Origin: Micromonospora coxensis
GTDB taxonomy: Bacteria > Actinomycetota > Actinomycetes > Mycobacteriales > Micromonosporaceae
Assembly (NCBI RefSeq): GCF_900090295.1
Contig: NZ_LT607753.1
Span: forward strand, 2,542,001 to 2,606,000
Direction: 5' to 3'
DNA: 64,000 bases
How positions within the stretch are numbered: the first letter of the stretch is position 1; each line of letters begins with the position of its first letter. Both the position numbers and the translations under genes were made by a program. Below, piece by piece: positions 62,339 through 64,000 of this stretch. The notes under the pieces are model-generated. The model was not told where the DNA came from. It worked only from the letters and a program-made list of their open reading frames with translations, and did no database searches.

Positions 62339-63412
62339 TCAGGGCTGCCCGACGGACAGGTCCTTGGTGAGGCAGGCGGTGCCGTCCGCGCTGGCAGGCA
62401 TCGACCGGTAGCCCTCGCTGCGGTAGAGGTCGATGTTGCGGAGGCTCTTGGCGCCGGTGTACAGCACGACGCGACGGCAGTCCGCCGGGGCGGCGGCTTC
62501 GGCGGTGCGCAGCAGCCACCGGCCCAGCCCATGGCCCCGCAGGTCGGGCACGATGGCGAGCCGACCCACGTGCCAGTCGGTGTCGACGCGACGGGTGCGC
62601 ACCATGCCCAGCAGCCGGCCGTCGCGCCAGATGCCCGTGGTACGCCAGGTCGCCAGCCAGTCACGGACCTCCTCCAGCGACTCGTGCAGGGCCGGTACGG
62701 CCAGGGTGTCGTTGGCGACGGCCTCGTCCACCCAGCAGCACCGCTGCAGCACGGTGACCTCGGGCGCGTCGTCGGGGGTCAGCTCCCTCGCGTACGACCC
62801 CGGCAACGGTCCGGACAGGGCGCCGGCTCGTACGGGTTCGCGCATCGGCCGTAGGGCGTGGGCGAGCCGGGTCAGCTCGTCCAGCAGGCCGACAGCCGCC
62901 CTGTCACGGGCCGCGTCGGGCCGCAGCCGACCGTTCTCCGTCGCGTCACCGATGCGGATCGCGACCGTGGCGCCCAACGGCACCAGGCGCAGCGTGGTCA
63001 CCACCTGCTTCGCGTGCTGGACCGACCGGGTGCCCGCCGACGTGTGGCCGTAGCTGACGAAACCGATCGGCTTCCACGCCCACTCGCGGCTGAGGTAGTC
63101 CAGCGCGTTCTTCAGGGTCGCCGGCATCCCGTAGTTGTACTCCGGCGTGACCGCGATGAACCCGTCCGCCGCGTCGACGATCGCGCTCCACCGACGGGTG
63201 TGCTCATGCCGGTAGACGCCCGACGACGGGTGTTCCTCCTCGTCCAGGAACGGCAGGTCCAGGTCGCCGAGGGCCACCGGCACGAGCTCGACGCCGAGCT
63301 CCGCGGCACGAGGCGTGATCGCCTCGACCAACCACTGCCCCACCGCGGGGCCGAGCGCGCCGGGGCGGGTGCTGGACGTGAGGACGAGGACCCGAATGCT
63401 TTTCGTTGACAT
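62339..63412 (-). CDS. NADPH-dependent FMN reductase / GNAT acetyltransferase fusion
   Basis: This 357-residue two-domain protein has an N-terminal half (1-190) that is a flavodoxin-fold NAD(P)H:FMN reductase, with the phosphate loop STRPGALG (14-21) and PEYNYGMPATLKNALDYL (90-107). The C-terminal half (about 205-357) is a GNAT acetyltransferase with LRGHGLGRWLL (291-301) and a late DLYRSEGY. The joint is continuous with no sign of a frameshift. It might reduce a quinone or nitro compound and acetylate the resulting amine, or link two unrelated steps. It is divergent from a MarR gene across 31 bases, typical of drug- or stress-inducible enzymes. Confidence 0.85.
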   Translation of the reverse strand: MSTKSIRVLVLTSSTRPGALGPAVGQWLVEAITPRAAELGVELVPVALGDLDLPFLDEEEHPSSGVYRHEHTRRWSAIVDAADGFIAVTPEYNYGMPATLKNALDYLSREWAWKPIGFVSYGHTSAGTRSVQHAKQVVTTLRLVPLGATVAIRIGDATENGRLRPDAARDRAAVGLLDELTRLAHALRPMREPVRAGALSGPLPGSYARELTPDDAPEVTVLQRCCWVDEAVANDTLAVPALHESLEEVRDWLATWRTTGIWRDGRLLGMVRTRRVDTDWHVGRLAIVPDLRGHGLGRWLLRTAEAAAPADCRRVVLYTGAKSLRNIDLYRSEGYRSMPASADGTACLTKDLSVGQP

Positions 63413-63453
63413 GGAAACGAAGCTTAGGTGCTAGGTTGATTACATGTCAACGA
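63403..63453. promoter_or_regulatory. shared control region of the fusion gene and the MarR gene
   Basis: The two divergent starts carry the same CATGTCAACGA sequence, giving 11-base inverted arms at 63403-63413 and 63443-63453 that include both ATG codons. The 29 bases between hold a TAGGTGCTAGGTTG-like sequence. With only 31 bases between start codons, both promoters must overlap, so transcripts are nearly leaderless and one MarR dimer could control both. Confidence 0.5.
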
Positions 63454-63905
63454 GATCGTCGGACGGCAACGTGCGGTGGTTGGACCCTGCCGAGGAACGG
63501 GCGTGGCGGGCGTTCCTGCGGGTGATGGTCGCCGTACGGACCGGCACGGCGCGCGACCTGGCCGCGCTCGGCCTCTCCGAACCCGACTACGAAGTCCTCA
63601 GCACGCTGTCGGAGCGGCCCGACCACACCAGCACCCTGGGGGAACAGGCCGACAAGATGGGCTGGTCACGCAGTCGGCTGTCCCGGCACGCCACCCGGAT
63701 GGAAGGGCGCGGCCTGCTGCGGCGCGAACCCGACCCGACCGACGGCAGAGGCTGCCTCCTCGTGCTCACCGCGCACGGTCTGGAGACCCTCGCCAGTGCC
63801 GCGCCGGCCCACCTGGAGTCGGTGCGACACCACTTCATCGACCGGCTCGCCCCCGAGGACCTCAGCGCCATCGAACGGATCGCCCGGCGGGTGGAGAACC
63901 CCTGA
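63444..63905 (+). CDS. MarR-family transcriptional regulator
   Basis: This 153-residue winged-helix regulator has EPDYEVLSTLSERPDH and TLGEQADKMGWSRSRLSRHATRMEGRGLLRREPDPTDGRG, which form the helix-turn-helix and wing of MarR proteins. The acidic DPTDGRG turn is typical. It probably represses the divergent FMN-reductase/GNAT gene and itself, and lets go on binding a small aromatic or electrophilic ligand. No ribosome binding site is visible before the ATG, which fits leaderless translation. Confidence 0.9.
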   Translation: MSTRSSDGNVRWLDPAEERAWRAFLRVMVAVRTGTARDLAALGLSEPDYEVLSTLSERPDHTSTLGEQADKMGWSRSRLSRHATRMEGRGLLRREPDPTDGRGCLLVLTAHGLETLASAAPAHLESVRHHFIDRLAPEDLSAIERIARRVENP

Positions 63906-64000
63906 CAGGGTCCTGTATTCCGATGTGCCCCACGCCGCCAGGGGCGGGCAGACAGCAATCACCGAAGTCCCGCGTCAGGGAATCCGGTTCAGCGCCTGCG
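63906..64000. other. window end, nothing identified
   Basis: These 95 bases follow the MarR stop. A short CCCTG/CAGGG stem overlaps the stop codon region. No gene start or other feature is visible. Confidence 0.4.

Noticed and set aside
1..64000. tRNA, rRNA, insertion sequences, prophage or CRISPR arrays
   Set aside because: I found no cloverleaf, transposase motif, integrase, phage structural gene or regularly spaced repeat; a covariance-model search would be needed to exclude small RNAs.

Overview
The window is very GC-rich actinobacterial chromosome. Its wobble positions are strongly G/C biased, and many starts are GTG, with at least one TTG and one apparent CTG. Gene content (mycothiol enzyme MshB, a mycothiol-type maleylpyruvate isomerase-fold protein, AdnA/AdnB helicase-nucleases, an Sdh1-type succinate dehydrogenase, a SARP regulator) fits the family Micromonosporaceae, most likely Micromonospora or a close relative. 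I see no rRNA, tRNA, CRISPR array, insertion sequence or prophage. Most of the window looks like core or conserved chromosome.

Layout. 0-4.1 kb: a small unknown gene, then a coupled minus-strand operon of two M16 peptidase-family proteins and a NudC-like Nudix hydrolase. 4.4-7.6 kb: a sulfonate/nitrate-type ABC importer with an Rrf2-type regulator at its end and a palindromic candidate operator at its front. 7.7-9.8 kb: a small membrane protein, a DEAD-box RNA helicase and a cold-shock protein. 10-18.9 kb: two tandem LOG-family proteins, then adnA, a newly noticed 61-codon bridging ORF, and adnB. 19-21.6 kb: a small basic protein, then dapE and dapD (lysine/peptidoglycan precursor pathway). 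21.7-28.4 kb: a secreted subtilase, a hexapeptide acetyltransferase, and an 856-residue protein in which an alpha/beta-hydrolase appears to be split by a polytopic membrane region. 28.4-32.2 kb: kinase, SIMPL protein, tyrA, dapC and fdxA on the minus strand. 32.3-38.8 kb: GNAT, a protein with two identical Rho-N-like domains, membrane proteins with mshB, and an S9 peptidase. 38.9-45 kb: a complete oligopeptide ABC importer. 45.2-48.3 kb: a Uma2 remnant and a TldD/TldE pair. 48.8-52.6 kb: sdhCAB. 52.8-55.9 kb: MutT-like, pterin-dehydratase-like, membrane and PH-like proteins. 56-59.4 kb: a SARP regulator downstream of a small secreted cysteine-containing protein. 59.7-63.9 kb: DinB-fold, GNAT and maleylpyruvate isomerase-fold proteins, and an FMN-reductase/GNAT fusion divergent from a MarR regulator.

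No single locus is clearly a new defence or biosynthetic system. The observations most worth following are the adnA-orf-adnB coupling, the membrane-split hydrolase, the FMN-reductase/GNAT fusion with its divergent MarR gene, a family of hairpins with long arms and loops of about 27-31 nt (one inside adnA), two related CATAC/GTATG palindromes at unrelated promoters, and the 167-bp perfect duplication encoding Rho-N-like domains. All functional statements come from reading motifs by eye; no database search was possible.
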